Shown here: positions 26,911-36,369 of the stretch, in pieces
Numbering within the stretch: position 1 is the first letter of the stretch
How the letters are laid out: each line of letters starts with the position of its first letter
NCBI RefSeq assembly: GCF_026805325.1
Contig: NZ_JAPRAT010000027.1
Location: 1-56,387 of the forward strand
DNA from: Natronobacillus azotifigens
GTDB lineage: Bacteria; Bacillota; Bacilli; Bacillales; Amphibacillaceae
DNA length: 56,387 bases
Direction of reading: 5' to 3'
Notes under the pieces: generated by a model
What the model was told of the DNA's origin: nothing
Database searches by the model: none
What the model saw: only the letters and a program-made list of their open reading frames with translations
Program-made: the position numbers and the translations under genes

Positions 26911-27468
26911 GTGATATCAGTTAATGATTTTAAAACAGGATTAACCATTGAGGTCGACAATGACATTTGGCAAGTTTTGGAGTTTCAACATGTAAAACCA
27001 GGTAAGGGCGCGGCTTTTGTAAGATCTAAATTACGTAACCTTCGTAATGGGAATATTCAAGAAAAAACATTTCGTGGTGGTGAAAAAGTAGCAAAAGCTC
27101 ATATCGAGAATAGAAAGATGCAATACTTGTATGCATCTGGAGACTTACACACATTTATGGACATGGAATCCTATGAGCAAACAGAAATTGATGCGAAACA
27201 AATTAGTTATGAATTGAAATTCTTAAAAGAAAATATGGAAGTAAATATTATAAGTTATCAAGGAGAAACAATCGGTGTTTCTTTACCGAATAATGTGGAG
27301 CTTGAAGTAACGGAAACCGAACCTGGTATTAAAGGTGATACAGCTAGTGGTGGATCTAAACCAGCTACGATGGAAACAGGGTTGATTGTCCAAGTGCCTT
27401 TCTTTATCAATCAAGGAGATCGTTTGATTATTAATACTAGTGATGGCAAGTACGTTTCACGTGCTTAA
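26911..27468 (+). CDS. efp: Elongation factor P
   Basis: Translation factor that relieves ribosome stalling at polyproline stretches. 185 residues, three OB-like domains. Lys32 at the tip of domain I ([10 protein letters not shown]) is the residue modified in EF-P; in B. subtilis it carries 5-aminopentanol. The start is GTG, behind GGGAGG. It lies 44 bases after the peptidase gene and ends at a strong terminator. Confidence 0.97.
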   Translation: MISVNDFKTGLTIEVDNDIWQVLEFQHVKPGKGAAFVRSKLRNLRNGNIQEKTFRGGEKVAKAHIENRKMQYLYASGDLHTFMDMESYEQTEIDAKQISYELKFLKENMEVNIISYQGETIGVSLPNNVELEVTETEPGIKGDTASGGSKPATMETGLIVQVPFFINQGDRLIINTSDGKYVSRA

Positions 27469-27510
27469 GGAAAAAACTGAAAAGACATCGTTCTGTGGAA
27501 CGTATAGGGA

Positions 27511-27549
27511 AAATCCGGTATGCAAATTCATTGCATACCGGATTTTTGT
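27511..27549 (+). terminator. Intrinsic terminator of efp
   Basis: Stem AATCCGGTATGCAA / TTGCATACCGGATT with a short loop and TTTT. Confidence 0.93.
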
Positions 27550-27854
27550 GTTCTTAAAGGATACCACTACATAATCGAATCTTCAATCTTTCTTTTAACC
27601 ACTGATAATGATTGAGTAGTCATATCATGTTATGTAGAGCATAGAATTACTATAGTTACTATGAAAAAGTAGTAGAGCAGTAAAAAAGTTGTAGATGATA
27701 AGCAGCACACATTTCTCCGATGGTTCGCTCTTTCGGTTCATATGTAGCAAAACCTAGACTTTAGTCGTCAGCTCGATTGCTGCTGCCTTTTACTAATCGA
27801 CTTTTTGAACAAGTGTTGGTAGATTAGAAAGGATCACAAGCCAAACCGAAACAA
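27550..27854. other. Gene-free leader of the spoIIIA operon
   Basis: About 300 bases with no ORF; the small gene yqhV that sits here in B. subtilis is absent. It holds the candidate SigE promoter described separately and an imperfect inverted repeat (AAAAAGT ... GCAGCA and TGCTGC ... ACTTTTT, about 27673-27810). Confidence 0.5.
27619..27648 (+). promoter_or_regulatory. Candidate SigE promoter of spoIIIA
   Basis: TCATATC (27620-27626), 13-base spacer, CATAGAATT (27640-27648). This fits the mother-cell SigE consensus (TCATATT, 13-15 bases, CATACAAT) with one or two mismatches. It lies about 225 bases before spoIIIAA, whose transcription in B. subtilis depends on SigE. Confidence 0.55.
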
Positions 27855-27875
27855 ATGCAGGAAGAAGGGATGATA

Positions 27876-28856
27876 TTGTTGGAGGAGATAATCCGCATAC
27901 TTCCAATACATTTCAGGAAAGAACTGATGACGAAGATAAACCAGGATTGGTCCCAATTGCAAGAAATAAGGATTCGTATCGAACGTCCAATTGAGCTGGT
28001 TTTTGATCAGAAGACATTGTGGCTTCGCGAATCATGTCCAACGAAGCAAGATGGTCAATTTATTATGAATCAGTTAAGTGAATTTTCTCTTTACCGTTTG
28101 GAAGAAGAATTGAAACAAGGCTATATTACGGTGCAAGGAGGCCATCGAGTTGGACTAGCAGGGAAAGTGAACACTAGTAATGGACAAGTAAAAGCTATCA
28201 AAGATATTACATCCTATAATATTAGAATCGCTAAGCAAAAAAAGGGGGTTGCCGATCCGTATGTACGACACCTCTTCCGAGAGCGATATCTGAATACATT
28301 AATTATTGGAGCACCACAAACGGGAAAGACGACATTGTTGCGAGATATTAGCAGACTTATTGCTTCTGGTTGGGGGAATGTATCGCCAGCAAAGGTTGGC
28401 ATTGTGGATGAACGTTCTGAAATTGCAGGGTGTATTGCAGGAATACCACAACATGATATCGGGATAAGGTCAGATGTGTTAGATGGTTGCCCAAAGGCAG
28501 AAGGAATGATGATGCTTATTCGCTCGATGTCTCCAGAGGTAATAGTTGTTGATGAAATTGGCTCACTTCAAGATGTTTCTGCATTACAAGAAGCAATTCA
28601 TGCAGGTGTATCGATCGTTTGTTCTGCACATGGTCATTCATTAACAGATATAAAGAGTCGAAGTTCATTTTCTTCACTTTTTTCCGAGAAGGTATTTGAT
28701 CGATTCATTATTTTGCAACAAACAAGTGCTAAAGATAAAGTAAAGCAGATTAATGATCGAGAGGAAAATATTATTATGCTTAATAAGGGAGGAAGAAGGG
28801 GTGAAATGGATAGGGGCAATCCTATTAATTTGCGCAACAACGCTAATTGGGGTTGA
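27876..28856 (+). CDS. spoIIIAA: Stage III sporulation protein AA, secretion-type ATPase
   Basis: Mother-cell ATPase of the SpoIIIA-SpoIIQ feeding complex. About 326 residues. Walker A is GAPQTGKTTLLRD, Walker B region is SPEVIVVDEIG. It is expected to power the channel like a type II/IV secretion ATPase. The start is uncertain: GAAGAAGGG at 27861-27869 best serves TTG 27876; ATG 27870 or 27855 are alternatives. It overlaps spoIIIAB by 56 bases, which is more than usual; the last codons run through the spoIIIAB start region. Confidence 0.93.
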   Translation: MLEEIIRILPIHFRKELMTKINQDWSQLQEIRIRIERPIELVFDQKTLWLRESCPTKQDGQFIMNQLSEFSLYRLEEELKQGYITVQGGHRVGLAGKVNTSNGQVKAIKDITSYNIRIAKQKKGVADPYVRHLFRERYLNTLIIGAPQTGKTTLLRDISRLIASGWGNVSPAKVGIVDERSEIAGCIAGIPQHDIGIRSDVLDGCPKAEGMMMLIRSMSPEVIVVDEIGSLQDVSALQEAIHAGVSIVCSAHGHSLTDIKSRSSFSSLFSEKVFDRFIILQQTSAKDKVKQINDREENIIMLNKGGRRGEMDRGNPINLRNNANWG

Positions 28857-29310
28857 AATTTCATCAAAGTTATCAAGACGACCAAAAGAGATTCGACAAT
28901 TAAAAACAGCATTGCAAATACTAGAAGCAGAAATTGTATATAGTCAAGCAACGCTTGCAGATGCATTTTCCCAAATAGCACAGCAATTATCTCAACCAGT
29001 TTCAAGCTTATTTCAAGCGATTGCATCTAAGCTTAATACATCAAATGATTTGACATATACTTGGGGGGAAGAAGTGAATCGCTTCTTGGGCAACTCTTCA
29101 GTTGGAAGAGACGAAGCGGAAGTGTTATTGCAATTTGGAGAAACGTTAGGACAGTATGATATTGTCCAGCAGAAAAAATATATACAGCTCAGCATAACAC
29201 ACTTAGATCGCATACTGATTGAAGCTCAAGAAAATTATCAGCGCTATGGAAAAATGTTTAAAAACTTAGGAGTATTAGCTGGATTATTTCTTGTATTACT
29301 CTTGATCTAG
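28801..29310 (+). CDS. spoIIIAB: Stage III sporulation protein AB
   Basis: 169 residues from GTG 28801, behind GGGAGGAAG. Two hydrophobic ends (about 2-18 and 150-169) enclose a helical cytosolic part; the fold resembles type II secretion F proteins (GspF-like), which suggests it contacts the ATPase SpoIIIAA. Part of the mother-cell channel complex. Confidence 0.93.
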   Translation: MKWIGAILLICATTLIGVEISSKLSRRPKEIRQLKTALQILEAEIVYSQATLADAFSQIAQQLSQPVSSLFQAIASKLNTSNDLTYTWGEEVNRFLGNSSVGRDEAEVLLQFGETLGQYDIVQQKKYIQLSITHLDRILIEAQENYQRYGKMFKNLGVLAGLFLVLLLI

Positions 29311-29324
29311 AAAGGAGTAAGAAC

Positions 29325-29531
29325 ATGTATCAAGATGCCGCTGTATTATTTCAAATAGCAGGAATTGGAATTGTAGTTGCAATGATTCACACAATCTTAA
29401 AACAAATGGGAAAAGAAGAATATGCACAATTTACTAGCTTGATTGGTTTCATTATTGTACTCCTCGTTGTAATGGATAACATTGCGGATTTATTTCAGCA
29501 AATTAAGTCTGTTTTTTTATTCCAGGGGTAA
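29325..29531 (+). CDS. spoIIIAC: Stage III sporulation protein AC
   Basis: 68-residue protein with two membrane helices (about 8-25 and 38-56). The conserved LFQIAGIGIVVAMIHTILKQMGKEEYA block identifies the family. It is needed with SpoIIIAD for channel assembly in the mother-cell membrane. AAAGGAG lies before the start, 14 bases after spoIIIAB. Confidence 0.94.
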   Translation: MYQDAAVLFQIAGIGIVVAMIHTILKQMGKEEYAQFTSLIGFIIVLLVVMDNIADLFQQIKSVFLFQG

Positions 29532-29535
29532 CAAA

Positions 29536-29925
29536 ATGGTAATCATTCAAATTATTACGATATCCATCGTAGCCAGCCTGCTCTATTTAATATTAAAGCC
29601 TCAAAACCCATCTATTGCGATGTTCATTGTGTTAGTGACTAGTATAATCATCTTCTTTTTTATTGTTGGACATGTCTCAGAAGTAATTGCACTTATTCGA
29701 GTACTTAGTCAGCAAGCAAATATTAATTCAATCTATTTAGAGACAATCCTGCAAATTATCGGTATCTCGTATATTGCTGAATTTGGTGCACATATGACTA
29801 GAGATGCAGGATTAGCATCTGTTGCTGCAAAAATAGAGATGGCAGGAAAGGTCTTTATTCTCGTGTTGGCGATACCAATCTTAACAGCTGTAGTAGAAAC
29901 GATTTTAGCATTTCTTCCTAATTGA
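29536..29925 (+). CDS. spoIIIAD: Stage III sporulation protein AD
   Basis: 129 residues from ATG 29536, which follows AGGGG; the open frame begins 18 codons earlier inside spoIIIAC. Three to four membrane helices. The segment LETILQIIGISYIAEFGAHMTRDAGLASVAAKIEMAGK is the family signature. Spaced 4 bases from spoIIIAC. Confidence 0.94.
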   Translation: MVIIQIITISIVASLLYLILKPQNPSIAMFIVLVTSIIIFFFIVGHVSEVIALIRVLSQQANINSIYLETILQIIGISYIAEFGAHMTRDAGLASVAAKIEMAGKVFILVLAIPILTAVVETILAFLPN

Positions 29926-29950
29926 ATCATAACAAAAATGGGGGGCGGGA

Positions 29951-31132
29951 ATGAAACGACTTATTTTATTTGTTATCAGCTGCTTATTATCCTTAGTTTT
30001 TATCTTACCAGGTGATTTACTAGCAAAAGAAGAAGAGCTGGAGTCTGAATATGCCGACATATCTTTAATAGATGAAATACCAATGGGAGAAATAAGTGAT
30101 TATTGGTATCAATCGGCATCAGAATACGGCCATGTTTTTCCTGAAGTCAGTAAAGTAGGTTTTCGTGATTTTATAACTCAACAAGACAACCTATCTCTTA
30201 AGTCGTGGATTTTTGCTGTCATCCGTTTCGTAAGCTATGAAATTATTTGGAACGGAAAATTATTAGGCACATTAATTATTTTGTCCATATGCTCAAGTAT
30301 CTTACAGGCGATTCAGACAGCGTTTGAATCGAAAACAATTAGCAAAGTTGCCGACATGGTAATTATGCTAGTCTTAGCGATTCTCGCACTGCAAAGCTTT
30401 CATTTAGCTAGTGAACTTGTCGTAAATACCATTGAACAAATGAGAGATTTTATGTTGGCAATCCTTCCCCTAATGTTGGGAATCATGTCAACTGTTGGAG
30501 GGTTTTTATCGGTATCTTTTTTTCATCCGTTTATCGTAACATTTATGCATTTTACAGTCGTTATCATTTCAAAGATAATTATTCCTTTATTTTTCTTATC
30601 GGCAATTTTGCAAATGGTAAGCGCGTTTAATAAGGAGTTTCAAGTCACAAAATTAGCAGATTTACTAAAAAGTACAGGTCTGTCCATGCTGGTAGGCTGT
30701 CTCACGATCTTTTTAACCATATTGTCTGCTCATGGTGCAACTTCTGCGATTCAAGACGGGGTGGCACTAAAAACTACAAAATTTATTGCAAGTAATTTTA
30801 TTCCAGTGGTTGGAAGGTTATTTACAGATGCAACAGATACAATCTTATCTGCTTCCTTGGTTTTAAAAAATGCATTGGGGATTGTTGGACTCGTTATTTT
30901 ATTAATGGTCATGCTGTTCCCAGCCCTTAAAATTCTTGTGATTGCAATTATTTATAAATTAACCGCAGCAATTATTCAGCCGCTTGGTGATGGGCCAATA
31001 GTAAAATGCGTGGGAATTATTAGCCAACATATAATGTATCTGCTCGCAGCTTTATTAACTGTTTCCTTGATGTTCTTTTTAACAATCGTTGTATTAGTCA
31101 TTGCAAGCAATGTTACATTAATGGTCCGATAA
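29951..31132 (+). CDS. spoIIIAE: Stage III sporulation protein AE
   Basis: 393-residue polytopic membrane protein with a cleavable signal peptide (MKRLILFVISCLLSLVFILPG) and about seven later helices. Largest membrane part of the SpoIIIA complex and a likely channel component. The start follows GGGGGCGGG. A 100-base spacer separates it from spoIIIAF, longer than the other spacers in the operon. Confidence 0.94.
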   Translation: MKRLILFVISCLLSLVFILPGDLLAKEEELESEYADISLIDEIPMGEISDYWYQSASEYGHVFPEVSKVGFRDFITQQDNLSLKSWIFAVIRFVSYEIIWNGKLLGTLIILSICSSILQAIQTAFESKTISKVADMVIMLVLAILALQSFHLASELVVNTIEQMRDFMLAILPLMLGIMSTVGGFLSVSFFHPFIVTFMHFTVVIISKIIIPLFFLSAILQMVSAFNKEFQVTKLADLLKSTGLSMLVGCLTIFLTILSAHGATSAIQDGVALKTTKFIASNFIPVVGRLFTDATDTILSASLVLKNALGIVGLVILLMVMLFPALKILVIAIIYKLTAAIIQPLGDGPIVKCVGIISQHIMYLLAALLTVSLMFFLTIVVLVIASNVTLMVR

Positions 31133-31234
31133 AATAATACAGCAAGTATGTTTCTGCTTAAAATACTTTAATTTTCCTATCGTTGGATTGGGTTATTATT
31201 GACGATAGTACCGTGATGAAAAGGAGTATTTCAT

Positions 31235-31852
31235 ATGGCATATCTAATGGACTGGGTGATTCAGTTAGTTACACTTATATTTATCATTATGATTATTGAG
31301 ATGTTAATCCCACAAACCTCATTAAAAAAATATGTGCATACGGTTTTATCTTTCGTTTTTCTATTATTGTTTTTGCAACCAATCTTTCAGCTATTTCAAG
31401 TAGATATTGAGGATGCTATTAGTCAATCATTTCGGCTGTTTGAAGAACAAACGAGTCAATCTGAACTAGAAAATGAAATCGAATTAAAGAAAAAAGATAT
31501 ACAAGCTACTCAGTCTGCATATGTTATAGAAGAACTAGCAATTCAGTTGGAAAACCAAGTGGAAGGAGAGTTGAGAAAAACATATGGTGTGGAAATCTCA
31601 GAAATCAAATTTGATTATGAAACTGAATTAGATCAATCCTTATCCAATCTACAAAAAATCAAAATATATATAGCTACAGTAGAATTAGGGACAGGGCTGA
31701 TTGAAGAAGTTATTATTGGACGAGACGTAGCCAAAGACGAAAACGAAAACCAGAATCATGAAACTACTTTATCGGAAGTTCAAATGTATCTGTATCAAGT
31801 TTGGGATTTGGAAACGGATATGTTAACGGTTTTTTGGGAGGAGGGGAGCTAA
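31235..31852 (+). CDS. spoIIIAF: Stage III sporulation protein AF
   Basis: 205 residues: two N-terminal membrane helices (about 7-25 and 34-52), then a soluble domain (about 85-160) of the ring-building (RBM) type seen in SpoIIIAF. Expected to form a ring in the intermembrane space with SpoIIIAG and SpoIIIAH. AAAAGGAG precedes the start. Confidence 0.92.
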   Translation: MAYLMDWVIQLVTLIFIIMIIEMLIPQTSLKKYVHTVLSFVFLLLFLQPIFQLFQVDIEDAISQSFRLFEEQTSQSELENEIELKKKDIQATQSAYVIEELAIQLENQVEGELRKTYGVEISEIKFDYETELDQSLSNLQKIKIYIATVELGTGLIEEVIIGRDVAKDENENQNHETTLSEVQMYLYQVWDLETDMLTVFWEEGS

Positions 31853-31854
31853 AA

Positions 31855-32502
31855 GTGAATCCTGTGAAAAAAATATTGTCACATCTACATTTAAAAACTG
31901 AGGATGGACAAAAACCATCAAAAACAGGTTATCTATTAATTGTAGCATTAATTGGGATTCTGTTTCTGCTTGTAAGTAGTATTTTTCAAGAAGAAAGCAG
32001 TCCTCCAGAACAAATAAGTAATTGGGATGAACCAAGGGGTCAACCAACCGAGGAAGAGACATTTCTAGCTAAAGATAATAAAAGTTCAGATTTGGATGAT
32101 ATAGAAAAGCAGTATCAAAATGATCTAACTAATATGCTAGAGAATATTTCTGGAGTATCCGATGTAGAAGTTATGATTAATTTAGATGCAACGCACAAAA
32201 GAGTTTATGAAAAGAATTTAATTGTAGGTACCCAAACTACAGAAGAGCAAGATCAAAACGGTGGACAGCGAAGTATTGATGATCTTACTGAAGAGCAGCA
32301 AGTAGTTGTTGTTCGTCAAGGAGATGAAGAAGTTCCGCTCATTGTTCAAACCGTTAAACCAACAGTTAGAGGAGTATTGGTTGTTGCGAATGGTGTTGAG
32401 CGTATTGAATTAAAACAGTGGGTAACAGAAGCTGTTTCGCGGGTATTAGATGTTCCGCCACATCGTATTTCAATTATGCCAAGAGGTGAAGGAGAGGGTT
32501 AA
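31855..32502 (+). CDS. spoIIIAG: Stage III sporulation protein AG
   Basis: 215 residues from GTG 31855, behind GGAGGGGAG. One membrane helix (about 23-41), then an intermembrane domain with the RBM fold (about 85-215; NMLENISGVSDVEVMINLDATHKRVYEKN ... RGVLVVANGVERIELKQWVTEAVSRVLDV). In B. subtilis SpoIIIAG forms a large ring. Confidence 0.94.
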   Translation: MNPVKKILSHLHLKTEDGQKPSKTGYLLIVALIGILFLLVSSIFQEESSPPEQISNWDEPRGQPTEEETFLAKDNKSSDLDDIEKQYQNDLTNMLENISGVSDVEVMINLDATHKRVYEKNLIVGTQTTEEQDQNGGQRSIDDLTEEQQVVVVRQGDEEVPLIVQTVKPTVRGVLVVANGVERIELKQWVTEAVSRVLDVPPHRISIMPRGEGEG

Positions 32503-32503
32503 G

Positions 32504-33091
32504 ATGTTAAAGAAACAAACGGTATGGTTATTGACAATGTTGAGTTTAATGATTGTGTTAAGCGTGTATTATATGCAAGCACAACCAGCAAATGATGATT
32601 TTGCATTTATTTTTAATGAAGCCCCAGAAGAGAATGATAGTGTAGGTACCATCTCTGATCAATCGGAGGAAGAAGTGGGAAGCGATGTTGCTGAAAAAAG
32701 TGATGAGGAATTCAATGAAACATCTGCAATTTCTACAAAAGACGAACTGTTTACGATTATTCGCATGGAACTAGCACAATCACGTAGTAGTCGTATGGAA
32801 CAGCTAGAGACGATTGTTGCTTCTAGTTCGGCATCAAATGATGAGAAGAATCAAGCATATGATGAGATGCAACAAATTGATCGAGTTGCAACGAAGGAAT
32901 TAATTGTTGAAGAAACATTGAAGTCGGAAAATGGCTATCCTGATGTGCTGGTAAGAACAAAAGAAGATAGCGTTATTGTTACGGTCAAAACAGATGAATT
33001 GTCACAATCAGAGGCAAATAAAATCATGCGAATGGTGTATGATGAATTCGGCGCAGTGAAAGTGGAAGTCAATTTTCAACCAGTAAGTTAA
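32504..33091 (+). CDS. spoIIIAH: Stage III sporulation protein AH
   Basis: 195 residues from ATG 32504, one base after the spoIIIAG stop. One N-terminal helix (about 5-23), an acidic linker (about 35-75), and the C-terminal EscJ/PrgK-like domain (about 80-195) that binds forespore SpoIIQ across the intermembrane space. Last gene of the operon. Confidence 0.94.
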   Translation: MLKKQTVWLLTMLSLMIVLSVYYMQAQPANDDFAFIFNEAPEENDSVGTISDQSEEEVGSDVAEKSDEEFNETSAISTKDELFTIIRMELAQSRSSRMEQLETIVASSSASNDEKNQAYDEMQQIDRVATKELIVEETLKSENGYPDVLVRTKEDSVIVTVKTDELSQSEANKIMRMVYDEFGAVKVEVNFQPVS

Positions 33092-33108
33092 TTGGATACT
33101 AAATAATG

Positions 33109-33152
33109 GATATAATAAGCTGATCATTTATGATTAGCTTATTATTTTATGT
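33109..33152 (+). terminator. Probable terminator of the spoIIIA operon
   Basis: Stem ATAATAAGCTGATCAT / ATGATTAGCTTATTAT with one G-T pair, followed by TTTTATG. The T run is short. Confidence 0.65.
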
Positions 33153-33228
33153 TAAAATAAAAATTAGGTAAAGATAGGTAGAAATAGTTATAATTTAAGA
33201 GGCTGTTTAAATAACACCAAAAGAAATG

Positions 33229-33257
33229 TTGCAGTTTTCTTGCTGATCTCGTAAAAT
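33229..33257 (+). promoter_or_regulatory. Candidate SigA promoter of accBC
   Basis: TTGCAG (33229-33234), 17-base spacer, TAAAAT (33252-33257). Predicted start near 33265, immediately before the FapR-like site. Confidence 0.45.
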
Positions 33258-33270
33258 ATTAAGAGGAGTT

Positions 33271-33289
33271 ATTAGTACCTGTTCTTAAT
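33271..33289. promoter_or_regulatory. FapR-like operator upstream of accB
   Basis: ATTAGTACCTGTTCTTAAT, an imperfect palindrome matching the FapR consensus (TTAGTACCTNNTACTAA-like) in its full left half and most of the right. A second half-site AGTACCTAAT lies at 33300-33309. FapR represses fatty-acid genes and is released by malonyl-CoA, the product of the acetyl-CoA carboxylase encoded here, so the site makes sense as feedback. Confidence 0.6.
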
Positions 33290-33324
33290 ATTCTATTCAA
33301 GTACCTAATAGAGGAGTGTTTATT

Positions 33325-33810
33325 TTGTTGAAATTAGAAGATATTCAAGCATTAATTCAAGCAATTGATCAATCATCTTTAGATGAATTTATTTATGAGC
33401 ACGAAGGTTCCAAAATTAAATTACGTAAAAAAAGTAACCATCATGAACACAAAAAAGTAATGACGAGTGTTTCAGCTGAACCAGAGAAATATGAGGAGGT
33501 AAGCGAACGCGAGCAAATAAAGGAGCAGGAAAACCATTCTTCCAGTGAAAAGGAAGAAACGATTGCTTTTGATCATGAAATACTTTCCCCAATGGTAGGA
33601 ACGTTTTATCATTCCTCCACGCCAGATAGTGCCCCATTTGTATCGTTAGGGGATAAAGTGAATGAGAAGACAGTGGTTTGTATTGTTGAAGCAATGAAGT
33701 TGTTTAATGAAATAGAGGCAGATGTTGAGGGAGAAGTAGTAGAGATTCTAGCCGAAAATGGGGAGCTTGTAGAATACGGTCAACCATTATTCCGTGTGAA
33801 AACAAAATAG
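33325..33810 (+). CDS. accB: Biotin carboxyl carrier protein of acetyl-CoA carboxylase
   Basis: 161 residues from TTG 33325 (AGAGGAG before it), giving [15 protein letters not shown], like other AccB N-termini. A charged linker (about 35-80) joins to the biotinyl domain; the biotinylated Lys lies in [11 protein letters not shown]. It carries carboxybiotin between AccC and AccDA in malonyl-CoA synthesis. The accC gene follows after 11 bases. Confidence 0.95.
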   Translation: MLKLEDIQALIQAIDQSSLDEFIYEHEGSKIKLRKKSNHHEHKKVMTSVSAEPEKYEEVSEREQIKEQENHSSSEKEETIAFDHEILSPMVGTFYHSSTPDSAPFVSLGDKVNEKTVVCIVEAMKLFNEIEADVEGEVVEILAENGELVEYGQPLFRVKTK

Positions 33811-33821
33811 GGGGTACGATC

Positions 33822-35189
33822 ATGATTAACAAACTTCTTATTGCTAATCGAGGAGAAATTGCTGTTCGTATCATTCGAGCATGTAAAGAGATGGGAATTG
33901 AAACGGTAGCTGTTTTTTCTGAGGTGGATCGTGACGCATTACACGTTCAAATCGCTGATGAAGCTTATTGTATCGGGCCCGCATTTAGTAAGGATAGTTA
34001 TCTTAATTTTACAAATATTATGAGTGTGGCTAAATTGACGGAAGTTGATGCGATACATCCGGGCTATGGCTTTTTAGCCGAGAACGCAGACTTTGCGGAG
34101 TTGTGTGGGAAATGTAATATTACTTTTGTTGGCCCAAGTGTATTTGCGATTCAGAATATGGGGACAAAGGATGTTGCTCGAGAAACAATGAAAAAAGCAG
34201 GAGTTCCTATTGTTCCTGGTTCCAATGGAATTATTGATTCAGAAGATAATGCATTACAGTTAGCCAACGAGATAGGGTATCCTGTTATTATTAAAGCGAC
34301 TGCTGGTGGCGGTGGGAAAGGTATTCGAGTAGTAAGAAATCAAGAAGATTTAAGGAAAGGTTTACGAGTTACACAACAAGAAGCGGAAAAAGCATTTGGA
34401 AATCCTGGCGTTTATATCGAGAAATTCATTGAAGATTTTTCTCATGTTGAAATTCAAGTACTGGCAGATAACTTCGGAAATGTGGTACACTTAGGTGAGA
34501 GAGACTGCTCAGTGCAACGTCGATTGCAAAAATTAATTGAAGAAACACCTTCCCCTGCTATAAATGATGAAATTAGAGAGCAGATGGGAGACGCAGCAGT
34601 CAAGGCTGCTCAAGCTGTTAACTATTCGGGTGCGGGTACTATTGAATTTATTTTTGACAAGAAAGAACAGTTATTTTATTTCATGGAAATGAATACAAGA
34701 ATTCAAGTCGAACATCCTGTTACAGAGATGGTTACTGGTGTCGATTTAATTAAAGAGCAAATTCGTGTTGCAGCAAATCAACAACTTTCGTTCAAACAAG
34801 AAGATATTAAGATGGAGGGTTGGGCAATGGAGTGCCGCATAAATGCGGAAGATCCAAGTCGTGATTTCATGCCAGCTGCTGGGGAAATAGGTTTGTATTT
34901 ACCGCCAGGTGGTTTCGGAGTTCGTGTTGATTCTGCTGTTTATCCCGGATATAAAATCCCGCCGTATTATGATTCAATGATAGCCAAGTTAATTACATAC
35001 GGTGCAACTCGACAAGAAGCAATGGACCGCATGAAACGAGCACTTAGTGAATATATTGTTGAAGGCATTTCAACAACCATTCCATTTCACGAAAAAATGA
35101 TGGAGCATCCTGTCTTTCAAAGTGGAGATTTCAATACGAAATTCCTTGAAAATTACACGATTATTGAAACAGAAAGTAATAAAGGCTAG
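33822..35189 (+). CDS. accC: Biotin carboxylase subunit of acetyl-CoA carboxylase
   Basis: 455 residues, ATP-grasp enzyme that carboxylates biotin on AccB. N-terminal [18 protein letters not shown], glycine-rich ATP loop [12 protein letters not shown], catalytic region [18 protein letters not shown]. Start behind AGGGGGTACG. Forms an operon with accB; yqhY follows 47 bases later. Confidence 0.97.
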   Translation: MINKLLIANRGEIAVRIIRACKEMGIETVAVFSEVDRDALHVQIADEAYCIGPAFSKDSYLNFTNIMSVAKLTEVDAIHPGYGFLAENADFAELCGKCNITFVGPSVFAIQNMGTKDVARETMKKAGVPIVPGSNGIIDSEDNALQLANEIGYPVIIKATAGGGGKGIRVVRNQEDLRKGLRVTQQEAEKAFGNPGVYIEKFIEDFSHVEIQVLADNFGNVVHLGERDCSVQRRLQKLIEETPSPAINDEIREQMGDAAVKAAQAVNYSGAGTIEFIFDKKEQLFYFMEMNTRIQVEHPVTEMVTGVDLIKEQIRVAANQQLSFKQEDIKMEGWAMECRINAEDPSRDFMPAAGEIGLYLPPGGFGVRVDSAVYPGYKIPPYYDSMIAKLITYGATRQEAMDRMKRALSEYIVEGISTTIPFHEKMMEHPVFQSGDFNTKFLENYTIIETESNKG

Positions 35190-35236
35190 AAACACATTTT
35201 TTTATAAGTACGATTACTCTAAAGGAGTGGATCATT

Positions 35237-35632
35237 ATGAGTGAACACACAATTTTAAATGTAAGTGAAGATGCTAGTTTAGGAAATGTAGAAATCTCTC
35301 CAGTTGTTATTGAGGTAATTGCAGGAATTGCAACAACTGAAATTAAAGGTGTCTATTCAACAAGAGGTAATTTTGCTACTGGTGTGGCTGAACGCTTTGG
35401 GAAGAAAACCCATGGTAAGGGAATTAAAGTGGAATTAACAGACACTGGTGTAATGATTGATGTATTTGTAGTATTAGATTATGGGGTTAGTATTCCTGTA
35501 GTTGCTCAAAAAGTTCAGGAGAACATCAGACAAACGCTAAAAAATATGACTGCCTTAGATATCGATGAGGTTAACGTCCACGTCGTTGGGGTGCAAATTG
35601 ATAAAGAAGATCCTCAAGATTCGGATAATTAA
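35237..35632 (+). CDS. yqhY: Asp23/Gls24 family protein YqhY
   Basis: 131 residues with the Asp23/Gls24 fold (GNVEISPVVIEVIAGIATTEIKGVYS ... VAQKVQENIRQTLKNMTALDIDEVNVHVVGV). It almost always sits with accBC in Firmicutes, and in B. subtilis its loss disturbs acetyl-CoA carboxylase activity, so a regulatory role toward AccBC is likely. Terminator follows. Confidence 0.93.
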   Translation: MSEHTILNVSEDASLGNVEISPVVIEVIAGIATTEIKGVYSTRGNFATGVAERFGKKTHGKGIKVELTDTGVMIDVFVVLDYGVSIPVVAQKVQENIRQTLKNMTALDIDEVNVHVVGVQIDKEDPQDSDN

Positions 35633-35633
35633 A

Positions 35634-35680
35634 CATAAAAAGAGACCTGAAGAGTAACATACTCGATAGGTCTTTTTTAC
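35634..35680 (+). terminator. Intrinsic terminator of accBC-yqhY
   Basis: Stem AAAAAGAGACCT / AGGTCTTTTTT with a long loop containing GAGTAACATACTC, itself able to pair (GAGTA/TACTC). Confidence 0.82.
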
Positions 35681-35973
35681 ATTTTTCACAAGAAGAGAAA
35701 GTAAAAGGTGTATTATTTTTATCAATGCAAAAGATTTTATAGCAGTACGGTCTAAGATTGCTTTCCAACAAGTGTTGGTTTGTCATCATCAGTCCTTACA
35801 AAATACAGTATCTAATTGTTTCTTTAAAGGACCGGATGAACTTTCCTGGTTTTTCTTACTTCTAAAGTACGAGTATAGCTTTTTGTCGTTAATTTGGTTA
35901 TGATAGTATTGACTTTAGCTTTTCGGATGAACGATAGCTTTTGAGTTAAAAGGTAACTACAAGGAGAATTAAC
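35681..35973. other. Gene-free leader of the nusB operon
   Basis: About 290 bases without a supportable gene. TTGACT at about 35911 is a possible -35 of the nusB-recN operon, but no good -10 follows at 17 bases. AAGGAG lies just before nusB. Confidence 0.35.
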
Positions 35974-36351
35974 ATGAATAGAAGAACTGCAAGAGAAAAA
36001 GCTTTTCAAGTGCTTTTCTCACTGGATAATGAGCGTTTTGATCCAAAAGAAGCAATTGAATTAAGCCTAGGTGAACAACAGCCATCAGAATTTTTAACTA
36101 CTTTAATTTATGGTGTCGTAGAAAACAAAGAAGCAATTGACCAAAAAATCTCTGATCATTTAGAGAACTGGTCGATAAAACGATTGGCAATTGTAGAAAA
36201 GACATTAATTAGAATTGCGACATATGAAATATTTTACGAAGAAGAAACGCCTCATGGTGTAGCAATTAATGAGGCAATTGAGCTTGCGCATATTTATGGG
36301 GATGATAAGTCTGGAAAATTTATTAACGGTGTTTTATCAAAAATGATTTAA
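35974..36351 (+). CDS. nusB: Transcription antitermination factor NusB
   Basis: 125 residues, all helical. [19 protein letters not shown] at the N-terminus and the C-terminal [35 protein letters not shown] are family signatures. It binds boxA RNA with NusE (S10) in rRNA antitermination. First gene of a long operon running to recN. Confidence 0.96.
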   Translation: MNRRTAREKAFQVLFSLDNERFDPKEAIELSLGEQQPSEFLTTLIYGVVENKEAIDQKISDHLENWSIKRLAIVEKTLIRIATYEIFYEEETPHGVAINEAIELAHIYGDDKSGKFINGVLSKMI

Positions 36352-36369
36352 ATATAGGGGGATATTACA

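Noticed and set aside
35571..36009. Two minus-strand ORFs before nusB
   Set aside because: Antisense to yqhY, its terminator and the nusB leader, without ribosome binding sites.
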